Notes: generated by a model from the sequence alone, not told the origin. A stretch of DNA of 64,000 nucleotides from Chengkuizengella axinellae (GCF_030730905.1 NZ_JAVAMP010000011.1:101054-165053); one strand, 5' to 3'. Positions 8,242 to 18,802 are shown, numbered from the stretch's first letter. A program made the numbers and translations.

Positions 8242-9468
8242 ATGACAACAAACATACTAGTAAAACAAGAAGATATAACGCAAGTTAAAACAGTCTTAAA
8301 TAGATTTCAGCAAGGTTACACAAATAAAAACATAGAAGTGTTAGATGAATATATTAATGATCTATTTATTAACGATAATAGTATGATCACGGTAGGAACA
8401 TCTCGTACAGAGTGGTGCTTCGGTCTTAAAGATTTAAAGGATATGATTGAAAGTGATTGGACATACTGGGGAGATCTTATTGTAGATTTTGAAAATGCAA
8501 AAATCAACTCTAAAGATAATGCAGCTTGGTTTATAGCCGATTGTACGATCAGCTTTGATACACCAGATAATTATGATGAATGGTGTGCAGATTTAATAGC
8601 AGATTTTTTTGAAGAAGGTCGTTTTATTAACTTTAAAACCATGCCAAAGTTAGCTATGCTCAACTTAAAATTAGCATCTATAGTAAAATCCATTAGTGGA
8701 AATCAAGGTAGTAATATTCCTTTCCCTTTAAGGTTGTCTGGTGGGTTAATAAAGAAAAATGACAAATGGCTTATTCATAGATTGCAATTTTCAGCTCCAA
8801 TGTCCAGCTATCCAGAATGGAGAATAGATAGGGATAATCCCGATTCTTTAAAATATTTCAATGAAATAAAAGAGAAAATGAGCAAATATAATGAGAAGTA
8901 TGATGATAATAACAAAAAAGATATTATTGAAACTCTACATGACTTTCAAAATCATTATTTAAATACATCAACCAATATTCAAGAGACTGTACAGACCTTG
9001 TTTTTATCCCATGATGATATTTACGTTGTTGATCCTCATGAAAATCCCGCAGCTATAGGTTGGAATCGTATTGAAAAAATGATATGGCAGCAAAGAGAAA
9101 AATGGGATGAAATGAACCTGAATATTCATGAATCCATGATTCGAACTGAGGGAAACACAGCAACCATCGTTACAAGTGGGATTTTGAAAAAAATAATAAA
9201 CTCTGAAGAATTGCTGCAAAATGAGTGGAAACTAGTCAAGGAAACATTACAAAAAGAAGGAAAAGGCGAGGATAAACTTTTTGAAGCTCAAAAACAGATC
9301 GCTTATACCTTAAAAGAATTGTCTTTTGGAGATGAATCTTTGTGGGAGTTTAGATTTGAAGCTTTAGTTATAAAGGAAAACGAGCAATGGAAATTCCATA
9401 ACATTCAATTTACGTTTCCTATATTAGATATGTTTGAAGGAAATTATAATATGGTGCCTTTGCTTTAA
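8242..9468 (+). CDS. Tandem NTF2-like (SnoaL-type) domain protein, function unknown
   Basis: A 408-residue soluble protein built of two related halves. Each half starts with a helix of the kind that opens SnoaL/DUF4440 folds (residues about 10-35: VKTVLNRFQQGYTNKNIEVL; residues about 228-250: IIETLHDFQNHYL), then a segment ending in a Trp-rich strand (EWCFGLKDLKDMIESDW and AIGWNRIEKMIWQQREKW). Both halves end in WxxHxxQFxxP-like strands (KWLIHRLQFSAP; QWKFHNIQFTFP). This repetition is visible directly and points to a duplicated NTF2-like fold. No catalytic residues can be named. It is a single-gene unit with a strong terminator. Confidence 0.75.
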   Translation: MTTNILVKQEDITQVKTVLNRFQQGYTNKNIEVLDEYINDLFINDNSMITVGTSRTEWCFGLKDLKDMIESDWTYWGDLIVDFENAKINSKDNAAWFIADCTISFDTPDNYDEWCADLIADFFEEGRFINFKTMPKLAMLNLKLASIVKSISGNQGSNIPFPLRLSGGLIKKNDKWLIHRLQFSAPMSSYPEWRIDRDNPDSLKYFNEIKEKMSKYNEKYDDNNKKDIIETLHDFQNHYLNTSTNIQETVQTLFLSHDDIYVVDPHENPAAIGWNRIEKMIWQQREKWDEMNLNIHESMIRTEGNTATIVTSGILKKIINSEELLQNEWKLVKETLQKEGKGEDKLFEAQKQIAYTLKELSFGDESLWEFRFEALVIKENEQWKFHNIQFTFPILDMFEGNYNMVPLL

Positions 9469-9500
9469 AAAAATGATCAATTTATTTAGGAAATAAGATG

Positions 9501-9551
9501 ATAAGGGCTGATCACTTAGTAGAATTATCTACTTATAGATCAGCCCTTATA
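9501..9551 (+). terminator. Long terminator hairpin after the NTF2-like gene
   Basis: ATAAGGGCTGATC pairs with GATCAGCCCTTAT, and AGTAGA/TCTACT continue the stem inside. The tail is AT-rich rather than a pure T-run. Confidence 0.8.
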
Positions 9552-9841
9552 TATTAATTACTATTACTAGAGGTTTTTTTAGCATTAAAGCTATGAATCG
9601 ATACACCATTTACTCATTACCATATTTATCTTTTTAAAGATCCATTAGATCTTCTTTTAACAGAGGATTTAATGGATTTTTAAAGCTATATTTAGTCAAT
9701 CTTGTTATTAATATGTGCCGTATTAAATTATGGAACTATTATTTTAAATCAAACTGTTTTTCTATTGACTTAAGTCAATGCGATGTACCTCTTTCTCAAT
9801 TACAATACATTCAAAACACTAAGGAGGGAATAATACAAAAA
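9552..9841. other. Upstream region of the DUF4386 gene
   Basis: About 290 nt without a gene. It holds a second hairpin (ATCCATTA at 9640-9647 with TAATGGAT at 9670-9677, followed by T residues), a 16-bp palindrome at 9764-9779, and the ribosome site AAGGAGG of the following gene. Confidence 0.5.
9764..9779. promoter_or_regulatory. Perfect 16-bp palindrome ATTGACTTAAGTCAAT
   Basis: The palindrome is perfect over 16 bp and lies 63 nt upstream of the DUF4386 start codon. It contains TTGACT, which could double as a -35 element, so a repressor bound here would block transcription. The size and symmetry suit a MarR-type dimer. The core ACTTAAGT recurs in the palindrome at 4810-4821. Confidence 0.45.
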
Positions 9842-10561
9842 ATGGAAACATTACAGCAAGATACAAATCAACTTCGAAAATCAGCAGTGATTGCCGGAAT
9901 ATCTTTATTAATCATGACCTTAGCTGCGTTTTTTTCTTATGGATATGTTCATAGTTCATTAATTACGAACGGGGAATCTATTGCAACCCTAAATAAAATC
10001 CAAATGTCCTCAGGTTTGTTTAGCGCAGAGATCTTTGGATGGCTTGTCATTTTAATAACAGATGTTTTGGTATCATGGGCATTTTATATGTACCTAAAGC
10101 CTATACATCAAGGTTATTCATTACTAGCCGCATGGCTTCGACTAATGTATACGGCCATACTTGCTATTGCAATATCAAATTTGATTCAAGTAGGTAATTT
10201 GGTTAGTGATCATGGGGAGCTTTTCAATCAGTCAAACGATACTCTTGCTTCTCAAGTTATGATGTCTATCATGACATTTGAATCTGTTTGGTCATTGGGA
10301 TTAATTGTGTTTGGTCTGCATCTCTTGGTGGTGGGTTTTGTAGCGTTAAAAAACAAGACAATACCAAAGGTGATCAGCATTTTACTTGTCTTAGCCGGCG
10401 TTAGTTATATGTTGGTTCATCTATTACATGGATTTTTTCCAATCTTAAAAGACGCTACATCTACAATAGAAACGATTTTAAGCATTCCAATGATTGTTGG
10501 AGAGCTTGGCTTTGGCATCTGGCTATTAATTAAAGGGGGTAAAAAACCTTTTTCAAATTAG
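9842..10561 (+). CDS. DUF4386 family membrane protein
   Basis: A 239-residue membrane protein with about six helices (starting near residues 18, 60, 95, 140, 180 and 210). The overall pattern, with an early segment LRKSAVIAGISLLIM and late LLVLAGVSYMLVHLLHGF, matches DUF4386 proteins, whose function is unknown. I chose the ATG at 9842 because AAGGAGGG lies upstream; an open frame reaches back to 9713 but has no ribosome site and looks non-coding. Its stop overlaps the stop of the convergent Crp/Fnr regulator gene. Confidence 0.8.
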   Translation: METLQQDTNQLRKSAVIAGISLLIMTLAAFFSYGYVHSSLITNGESIATLNKIQMSSGLFSAEIFGWLVILITDVLVSWAFYMYLKPIHQGYSLLAAWLRLMYTAILAIAISNLIQVGNLVSDHGELFNQSNDTLASQVMMSIMTFESVWSLGLIVFGLHLLVVGFVALKNKTIPKVISILLVLAGVSYMLVHLLHGFFPILKDATSTIETILSIPMIVGELGFGIWLLIKGGKKPFSN

Positions 10562-11157
10562 TCCTGCACTTTTCTTAGATGAGGTCGTTCTAACCTACGT
10601 TTTATACGACTAAGCGACTCTGGCGTTATGCCTAAATAACTAGCCAATTGGTGCTGCGGCACACGATCAATCAATTCAGGTCGCTTCTCAAGAAGTATCT
10701 GATAACGTTCTTCAGGTCGAGAAGCAATAAATGCTGCAAAGTCATCATGCATCTCACCCATATTTTTTTCAATCATCTTAAGTGTCATAGATTCAAGTCC
10801 TGCATGTTCGTCGTACATTTGCTGCTCAATAGATAAGTCACCCACGACAAGTACGCAGTCTTCTAAACAGCTTAATGAATATTTTGATTTTTTTTCAGAC
10901 GTATGTTGATTAAAGATAGTAACCCCTTGTTCCTCTGTGAAAAAATTAGAAGTAGTTTCTTTTCCTGCTTCATCGATTGCAAACTGTCGGACACATCCCT
11001 TTAAAACAAAGTAACACTTCTCTGGAACCTCTCCTTGATGCAGAAGGACGGTTCCCTTTTTAAACTCTTCAAGCGGTATATCTGCAGTGATCGTCTCTAA
11101 TTCTGCTTCACTAAAGTCTGTGAAGCGTTTCATATATTGAATAAGGATGTCTTTCAT
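10558..11157 (-). CDS. Crp/Fnr family transcriptional regulator
   Basis: A 199-residue protein with a cyclic-nucleotide-binding-type beta-barrel at about residues 20-115 (FKKGTVLLHQGEVPEKCYFVLKG) and a C-terminal winged helix with VPQHQLASYLGITPESLSRIKRRL at about 166-188. No cysteine cluster for an FeS centre is present, so oxygen sensing of the Fnr type is unlikely. It has AAGGAGG upstream of its start. The gene is convergent with the DUF4386 gene; such pairs are common in Firmicutes, which suggests but does not prove that the regulator acts on it. Confidence 0.88.
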   Translation of the reverse strand: MKDILIQYMKRFTDFSEAELETITADIPLEEFKKGTVLLHQGEVPEKCYFVLKGCVRQFAIDEAGKETTSNFFTEEQGVTIFNQHTSEKKSKYSLSCLEDCVLVVGDLSIEQQMYDEHAGLESMTLKMIEKNMGEMHDDFAAFIASRPEERYQILLEKRPELIDRVPQHQLASYLGITPESLSRIKRRLERPHLRKVQD

Positions 11158-11800
11158 TTAAATCTAGCCTCCTTATATTATCCATTCTAAAATTATACTT
11201 CACCGTTTATTTATCCTTCCTTTGTGTAATGTGTAATGCTTCATTTGATTGTTGCTATTATCATTGTATTCTATGTGCACTTTCATTATATAAATTACAT
11301 TGGATGAAACCAAATACCTTTTATCCATAATAACATTAGGACTTCATCCATATCACCTACCATTAAACCCCATAATTTTTCATGGTCTTTTCTCAACGCT
11401 GATATAAACATCTATTGCAGCTTGGTGTCCATAGTAGTGAATATTAATATTGAAATATGATGTTAGTTCTTCTCCTTTCTTCTAAAAATGACTCTATGGA
11501 ATAACTTATTATGAGGTGATGAGTTTGATGAAGAATGGTATAACGAGGTTTGGACAGTAAACAGTGTAACTTGGAAAATAAGGGAGTCAACTTAGCAGCC
11601 TTAAAGCAATATGATAATTGGTATAATTAACAAATAACGCTCAGCGCTATTGCTCAAAAAATAGTAGCAAGAAGCGGAAAAATCTTGTTTAACAACTTCT
11701 TATTCAGGAAAGTTTAATAACATGGAAACATTTTTCACCCTACTTGTGTGATGATAAATCATATTAAATAGTAAATATTATTAAATCCACAACCCATATC
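11158..11800. other. Long intergenic region with coding-like debris
   Basis: No intact gene. On the minus strand about 11530-11380 two overlapping frames can be joined into a plausible 40-residue protein tail ending in YISVEKRP and a stop. On the plus strand 11518-11632 two frames similarly give EEWYNEVWTVNS and then LAALKQYDNWYN before a stop. These look like frameshifted remains of lost genes, but I recognise neither family. The rest is AT-rich with no strong signal. Confidence 0.35.
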
Positions 11801-11803
11801 ACT

Positions 11804-11831
11804 TTGAATCAAACTACCAGTCCACTATAAT
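11804..11831 (+). promoter_or_regulatory. katG promoter (sigma-A type)
   Basis: TTGAAT at 11804-11809 and TATAAT at 11826-11831 are separated by 16 nt. The transcript would start near 11838 and have a leader of about 90 nt before katG. Confidence 0.7.
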
Positions 11832-11837
11832 AGATAG

Positions 11838-11852
11838 TGAGAATTATCAAAA
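11838..11852 (+). promoter_or_regulatory. PerR/Fur-like box at the katG transcription start
   Basis: TGAGAATTATCAAAA matches the 15-bp Fur/PerR consensus (TGATAAT-N-ATTATCA) at about 10 of 14 defined positions, with the left arm nearly perfect. It lies right after the -10 box, where a repressor would block initiation. PerR control of katA/katG genes by peroxide is established in Bacillota; assignment here is inference. Confidence 0.45.
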
Positions 11853-11928
11853 TAGTCTAACATCTATTTGTAGTAAGATGTAATGTTATCTTCGACTTAA
11901 TGTTCAAAAATAGGAAGGAGAATGATGA

Positions 11929-14148
<2,220 letters not shown>

Positions 14149-14203
14149 AAAACTATACTTATTAGTCAGAGACGTACAGAGCAAGTCTGATCCCGGGTTA
14201 ACT

Positions 14204-14241
14204 GCACCTCAATTGTTATGCAATTAGAGGTGCGTTTTTTT
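14204..14241 (+). terminator. katG terminator
   Basis: GCACCTC-AATTG pairs with CAATT-a-GAGGTGC around a short loop, followed by a run of seven T residues. Confidence 0.92.
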
Positions 14242-14481
14242 ATATTATATCCTCTCGCTTCCCACCAAAACAGCCACCGCTATACATCTTTTCAATATTT
14301 TGAGAACTTATTTACATATCTCCCTTCTTTCCCTTTAAAATCTACAGCGCCTCCTAACTAGATTTATATAATTAGTATATCACTTGAACTTTACGTCAAT
14401 GTCAATCCCTTATATCTTGCACTGCCTTTGGATGTAATCAACCATAAATGATATTGTATACTTAGGAGATGCCCAAAGGAG
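14242..14481. other. Spacer between katG and the AraC-type gene
   Basis: About 240 nt after the katG terminator with no gene and no clear operator. TAGGAG at 14463 and AAAGGAG at 14475 lie just before the AraC-type reading frame. Confidence 0.4.
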
Positions 14482-15384
14482 TTGATTCCAATAAACGAAT
14501 CACTGAAGAAAAATAAGCCTGCAATCATCGGTGAACCGTCTTTTTTGAACTACAAAGGCTATACCGTTTTTAGTCGATTCACTTTTGATCGCTTTCACCG
14601 TTTTCCCAAAGGTTATTTTCAAGACGAAGCATGTTTTATTTTTGCTGAACAGGGTGCTTTCAATTTAAGGTCACCATATCACCTGTATGAAGTCAATAAG
14701 AGCCAAGGGGTACTTCTTAAATGTATGGACTACTTCCTTGAAAGCCCTAGCAAGCAACATATGAACTCATCCATTGAATTAGTTGGTGTATTTCTTTATC
14801 CTGAGATGATTCAAGAGGTCATGAAATTTGAAACGATTGAATCAGAATTTGTTGAGAATTTTTATGGTTCTGGTGTTCCTATAGATAATATAATTACAAA
14901 CTTTAAAGAAAGTCTGCAATATCTTTTTGACAATCCAAGACTGGCAAATGAGCTTATGATCAAAACGAAACTCATAGAATTTGTTCTATTAATGGTCTAC
15001 TCGGGACAAGCACCTAACCTAAATGAGTTTTTATCTGCTCTATTTAAAAGTCATACGCTTGATTTTAAGAAAACCATCGTTGCCAATCTATACTCTGATT
15101 TGTCCCTTGAAGAATGGGCTCATTTAACAGGGGTAAGTTTGGCTACTTTTAAACGGATTTTCAAAGAAATATATGGCTCATCCCCTATGAAATACTTGAC
15201 TGAACGTAAACTTGAAAGATCCTGTGAATTATTGGTTCAAACTGATCGAAGCATTATGGATATCGCTTTAGAAAGCGGCTTCAACTCACTAGGTACCTTT
15301 AATCGAAACTTTAAGTCACACTATAAGCTAACGCCTTCAGAATTTAGAAAACAAAAGAAGAATGAACGTGAATTAACCATTTAA
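14482..15384 (+). CDS. AraC-family transcriptional regulator
   Basis: A protein of about 300 residues with an unassigned N-terminal sensing part and an AraC-type double helix-turn-helix at about residues 190-290. The first helix pair reads LSLEEWAHLTGVSLATFKRIFKEIYG and the second SIMDIALESGFNSLGTFNRNFKSHY, followed by LTPSEFRK, the family end signature. The start is uncertain: the TTG at 14482 is immediately behind AAAGGAG, too close to use it, but TAGGAG lies 13 nt upstream. It precedes an SDR gene by 113 nt on the same strand and may control it. Confidence 0.85.
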   Translation: MIPINESLKKNKPAIIGEPSFLNYKGYTVFSRFTFDRFHRFPKGYFQDEACFIFAEQGAFNLRSPYHLYEVNKSQGVLLKCMDYFLESPSKQHMNSSIELVGVFLYPEMIQEVMKFETIESEFVENFYGSGVPIDNIITNFKESLQYLFDNPRLANELMIKTKLIEFVLLMVYSGQAPNLNEFLSALFKSHTLDFKKTIVANLYSDLSLEEWAHLTGVSLATFKRIFKEIYGSSPMKYLTERKLERSCELLVQTDRSIMDIALESGFNSLGTFNRNFKSHYKLTPSEFRKQKKNERELTI

Positions 15385-15497
15385 ACCTTTTTTGAGAAAT
15401 GATTGAGCTAATCTGAGAAGTCTTAATGAAATAAACCATGATACAGTTTATATATCATTAATTGAAAGATTTCATAAATCAGATTAGGAGTGATTTG

Positions 15498-16415
15498 ATG
15501 TTAAAGAAAGTATTAATAACTGGTGCCAATAGTGGATTAGGTAAAGAAAGTGCAAGACAATTAGCCGAGGATCCAACTATTGAGAAGATCTATCTTGGTT
15601 GTAGAAATAAAAAGAAAGCAATGGAAGCCAAAAAAGAACTAGAGTCTGTCACAGGAAGAAAAATCTTTGAAATTATAATGATAGATGTTTCAAACTTAGA
15701 CTCCGTTCGTCATGTTGTAGATCATATGAAAGAACCGATTGATGGCATTGTAATGAATGCTGGGGGATTTGGTGGTTCAGATTTTATGAGTCTTACGCCT
15801 GAAGGTACAACACGTATATATGCGGTAAATGTATTGGGCCACGCTATGCTTTTGGAAAGATTACTGGAACAAAGTAAATTAACCTCCGTAGGTATTTTTG
15901 TTGGTACGGAGGTGTCTAGAGGCGTTAAGGGAATGGCTAAGAGACCTGAGCTTAAGCAGGGTTCTGTTGGAGAGTTTACCTCCATTGCTAATGGGACATT
16001 CTGGGAAAAAGATATTACAGATGCAATGATACCTTATGGGTATGTCAAACTTATGGGCGTTATGTGGATGTCATCCTTGGCTAGAAAATATCCCAAAGTA
16101 CGTCTTCTGTCAATGAGTCCTGGTGGAACGGCCGGTACTGAAGGCACAAGCAGTATGCCAACCTTTAAAAGAATGTTTACAAAGTCCTTATTTGAAGTCA
16201 GTGTCTTGTTAGGTAAAATGCATAGAGTTGACGTTGGAGCCAGACGTTACATTGATGGGTTAACTGATTTACGTTATAAAAGTGCCGTTTTTTATGCCAG
16301 CAAAAAAGGTGTTACTGGTGATGTCGGGGATCAAGGCATGATATTTGATGTTTTTAATAATAAAACATTTCAGGATAATGCTAGAAAAGCGGTCTTAAGT
16401 TATATACGTCACTAA
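15498..16415 (+). CDS. Short-chain dehydrogenase/reductase (SDR) family oxidoreductase
   Basis: A 305-residue Rossmann-fold enzyme. The cofactor motif TGANSGLG is at residues 8-15, NAG near 95 and the catalytic YxxxK as YGYVK near 183. The length and the extra C-terminal segment resemble the protochlorophyllide-reductase-like or WWOX-like SDRs, which is a structural resemblance only. A start at 15462 is open, but the ATG at 15498 has TTAGGAG upstream and begins directly with the first beta strand. It follows the AraC-type regulator gene and ends at a terminator. Substrate unknown. Confidence 0.85.
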   Translation: MLKKVLITGANSGLGKESARQLAEDPTIEKIYLGCRNKKKAMEAKKELESVTGRKIFEIIMIDVSNLDSVRHVVDHMKEPIDGIVMNAGGFGGSDFMSLTPEGTTRIYAVNVLGHAMLLERLLEQSKLTSVGIFVGTEVSRGVKGMAKRPELKQGSVGEFTSIANGTFWEKDITDAMIPYGYVKLMGVMWMSSLARKYPKVRLLSMSPGGTAGTEGTSSMPTFKRMFTKSLFEVSVLLGKMHRVDVGARRYIDGLTDLRYKSAVFYASKKGVTGDVGDQGMIFDVFNNKTFQDNARKAVLSYIRH

Positions 16416-16447
16416 TGTTATAATCAAAATTGAATCTGCGCCATTAT

Positions 16448-16480
16448 AAGACCGGTTAATCTCATCGGTCTTTGTTATTT
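16448..16480 (+). terminator. Terminator after the SDR gene
   Basis: AAGACCG and CGGTCTT form a 7-bp stem with an 11-nt loop and a T-rich tail. Confidence 0.8.
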
Positions 16481-16676
16481 TCTCACTCAAACATTCTACC
16501 AAAAACTACCATTACTTATGATACGGTAATCGTACTGAACTAGAGTAAGATATATCTCCTCCTACTCTGTTCATTCGATTTTTATTATCTTGTTAAACAC
16601 AGCTCACATGTTTAAATAATCAATACTACTCTAACCTATATTCAAATCATACAGTCAGTAGCTAATTAACATTGTT

Positions 16677-17378
16677 TTAATATCCATAAAATGGATCATT
16701 AATAATTTTATTCTTTTTAATACCTTCTTCTTTTAGCAGCGATTTTACTGATTTAATTATAGGCATACTACCAGATATATAGTAATAAGCGTCACTACCA
16801 AATTGTTTTGCTAAATGTTTAATTTTAGTTTGAGTAGGTTTCTTACCATCCATCATATACAGATTAATATTTGAATTTTTCTCTGCAATCTCGTTTAATT
16901 CTTCTCTAAACAAGTGATAATTTGTTGATGTATAGACAATATTAACCTGACGTTTGGTTTTATTTTCAATTTCCTTAAGTAAACTTCTTATAGGTGTTAC
17001 CCCTACACGACTTGCTATTAGCACCAATGGTGAAGAAGTATCTGAAATCTTAAATCCGCCAAATGGACCTCTCACACCAACACGTTCTCCCTCTTTCATC
17101 TCAATTAGATTCTTTTTAAAACTGCTAGCTTTTCGACCTGTTCGTATACCAATTAACATGTGACCTTCTTTTTCAATTGAAGCAATACTGAACGATCTCC
17201 ACTTCTTACCATCGACTACTCTATCAGGTAAAGTAAAAATTGCATGCTCACCAGGTATCCATTTTGTATTCTCTTTTAATTTTAATTTAATTAAATAGTA
17301 GTCGTCGTAAGGGTTAACTACTGATGCAACCTCCAAAAATGTTTTTTTAAATAACCCTTTTAATTTTAGTAACTTCAT
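16677..17378 (-). CDS. Ferredoxin-reductase-like FAD/NAD(P)-binding oxidoreductase
   Basis: A 233-residue protein with the two-domain ferredoxin-NADP reductase layout. The FAD domain has RSFSIAS (flavin binding) near residue 57 and GVRGPFGGF. The NAD(P) domain has LIASRVGVTPIRSLL near 120-134 and ends with DPFYGY, the aromatic C-terminal tail typical of the family. No iron-sulfur or globin domain is attached, so a separate electron partner is needed. I start it at the ATG at 17378 behind AAAGGAG; the longer frame has no ribosome site. The gene follows a MarR-type regulator and a matching operator, so it is probably repressed by that protein. Confidence 0.82.
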   Translation of the reverse strand: MKLLKLKGLFKKTFLEVASVVNPYDDYYLIKLKLKENTKWIPGEHAIFTLPDRVVDGKKWRSFSIASIEKEGHMLIGIRTGRKASSFKKNLIEMKEGERVGVRGPFGGFKISDTSSPLVLIASRVGVTPIRSLLKEIENKTKRQVNIVYTSTNYHLFREELNEIAEKNSNINLYMMDGKKPTQTKIKHLAKQFGSDAYYYISGSMPIIKSVKSLLKEEGIKKNKIINDPFYGY

Positions 17379-17529
17379 AAGTTTACTCCTTTTCTTTTTA
17401 TAGGTATTCCTATACACTGACTTCATTCTGACTCATTCCTGATTCAATTTTATTAGCATTAATTTATTGACTTTCCACTAGGTCATCTATCTTTTTTATT
17501 TTGAGATATTCAATATAAGTGAACTTCCA

Positions 17530-17563
17530 CCAATATAGTTCGTTCGCGACCGAACTATATTGG
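17530..17563. promoter_or_regulatory. Inverted repeat with MarR operator upstream of the oxidoreductase gene
   Basis: CCAATATAGTTCG (17530-17542) and CGAACTATATTGG (17551-17563) are perfect inverted arms. Nested in the repeat, at 17542-17555, is a GTTCG-N4-CGAAC motif that recurs in the marR promoter at 18033-18046. The site lies between the marR stop and the oxidoreductase start, so it can regulate the latter or act as a hairpin after marR. Confidence 0.65.
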
Positions 17564-17576
17564 TAAAAAAAAGCAC

Positions 17577-18011
17577 TTATAGCGCTTTATCTATATTTGA
17601 TATAACCTTGTTGATGTAAGTTTCAAAGATCTCACGATCTTCTGTTTCAAAATCAGATAATAAAATGTTAATTAAGTCGGTTCCAATTTTTTTCAATTTA
17701 TCTAATATTGGATAAGCTTCTTGCGTTAAACCAATATTAGTAATTCTTTTATCTGAATCACATTGAGACTTTTTTATGAATCCTAACTCCTCATATTTTG
17801 CCAAAACATCTGATAAAGATGATTTAGAAATATTCCAATTTGATGCAATTTCATTAAATTGCATCATCTCACCATTATGAGGAAGAATAAAAAATAATGG
17901 TAAATGATTTCTCAACAAAGGAAAGTTCTCTTCTTTTAGTCTCTTACTTATATAAGAACTTGATGACGAATTTATCTCATTTATCTTACCAAGTAGACTT
18001 TCGTGTCTCAT
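17577..18011 (-). CDS. MarR-family transcriptional regulator
   Basis: A 144-residue winged-helix protein. The recognition region reads MQFNEIASNWNISKSSLSDVLAKYEELGFIKK at about residues 50-82 and is followed by a wing with DSDKRITNIGLT, both typical of MarR. The start has AGAGG upstream. The gene has a very good promoter with an operator immediately downstream of the -10 box (18033-18046), indicating autorepression. No cysteine stands out as a redox sensor of the OhrR type at the N-terminus; one Cys lies next to the wing (SQCDSDK). Confidence 0.88.
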   Translation of the reverse strand: MRHESLLGKINEINSSSSSYISKRLKEENFPLLRNHLPLFFILPHNGEMMQFNEIASNWNISKSSLSDVLAKYEELGFIKKSQCDSDKRITNIGLTQEAYPILDKLKKIGTDLINILLSDFETEDREIFETYINKVISNIDKAL

Positions 18012-18032
18012 ACAAATACCTCTTTTACATTC

Positions 18033-18077
18033 GTTCGGTTACGAACAAATAATATCAAAGATATTATTCGATGTCAA
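18033..18077 (-). promoter_or_regulatory. marR promoter with overlapping MarR operator
   Basis: On the minus strand TTGACA (18077-18072) and TATTAT (18054-18049) are 17 nt apart. Two nucleotides after the -10 box lies GTTCG-N4-CGAAC (18033-18046), matching the site upstream of the oxidoreductase gene. This is the layout expected for autorepression. Confidence 0.75.
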
Positions 18078-18130
18078 TATCTTTTCAATTAGAATATTAG
18101 TGACAAATAAAAATCTAATTTCAACATTAT

Positions 18131-18146
18131 TTAGACCGATTTACTT
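18131..18146. promoter_or_regulatory. Fourth, weaker TetR-type operator copy after tetR
   Basis: TTAGACCGATTTACTT resembles the three operator copies upstream of tetR (TAGACCAGTYTACTT) with changes at two positions. It lies between the tetR stop and the marR promoter, about 55 nt upstream of the marR -35 box. Confidence 0.4.
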
Positions 18147-18169
18147 AAATTTCAGAAAATATAACCACT

Positions 18170-18745
18170 TTACTTTAAGTAAAATGGTAGTACATTACTA
18201 ATGAAGTTGTTGAGTGGCAACTCTGAATTCTCATATTTCATCCTCAATACTGCACCATGATAGTTATCATAAATCATATGTGTCAATCGAACAGGATCTA
18301 TTTGATTTGAGATGAGTTCCAAGGTCGTTGCGCTCTCAATCCATTTTGCTATGAAACCTTTGTGCATATTCATACTGATATGAATTAACTCGATAATGGC
18401 CTCATTTTCAACATCATCTGAAACAATATTCATCAATGGACATGTTCTAAGATTGCCGTTATTGAAAAAGAAATCATTCGAAATAGAATAGTACTTCGTA
18501 ATCTTCTCAATCGGATTCTGAGTGCTATCATTATCTATCTGTTCCAAAGTAAATTTTACTTTTCTGTTGTAAAGCTTTATTGCTTCGATAACAAAGGCAT
18601 CTTTGTTTTCAAAGAAATTGTAAAAGGATCCTTTGGGAATCCCGCAAGCTTTTAATACGTGCTGAACGCCTAACCCTGAAAACCCCTTCATCATTAGAAT
18701 TTCAACACCAGATTGCAAAATTTCCTCTCTATTGTATTTTGACAT
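18170..18745 (-). CDS. TetR/AcrR-family transcriptional regulator
   Basis: A 191-residue repressor. The N-terminal helix-turn-helix reads GLGVQHVLKACGIPKGSFYNFFENKDAF at about residues 22-49, with the SFYNFFENK core of the AcrR branch. The C-terminal ligand domain (residues 70-190) has no recognisable pocket motif. The start follows TAGGAGG. The gene is divergent from an NTF2-like gene, and operator copies flank both promoters, so it very likely represses itself and that gene. The inducer is unknown. Confidence 0.9.
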   Translation of the reverse strand: MSKYNREEILQSGVEILMMKGFSGLGVQHVLKACGIPKGSFYNFFENKDAFVIEAIKLYNRKVKFTLEQIDNDSTQNPIEKITKYYSISNDFFFNNGNLRTCPLMNIVSDDVENEAIIELIHISMNMHKGFIAKWIESATTLELISNQIDPVRLTHMIYDNYHGAVLRMKYENSELPLNNFISNVLPFYLK

Positions 18746-18765
18746 ATTTCCTCCTAAATAAATAT

Positions 18766-18780
18766 TAGACCAGTTTACTT
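18766..18780. promoter_or_regulatory. TetR operator copy in the tetR promoter
   Basis: TAGACCAGTTTACTT, a 5-2-5 imperfect palindrome (TAGAC-N2-GTTTA), lies 21 nt upstream of the tetR start and downstream of its presumed -35 (TTGACA, 18810-18805). Confidence 0.75.
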
Positions 18781-18802
18781 AACACTACTTATTCTTTCGC
18801 TA

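Noticed and set aside
14191..14200. CCCGGG near 14193 as a Noc-binding site
   Set aside because: The full ATTTCCCGGGAAAT consensus is not met; only the core hexamer matches.
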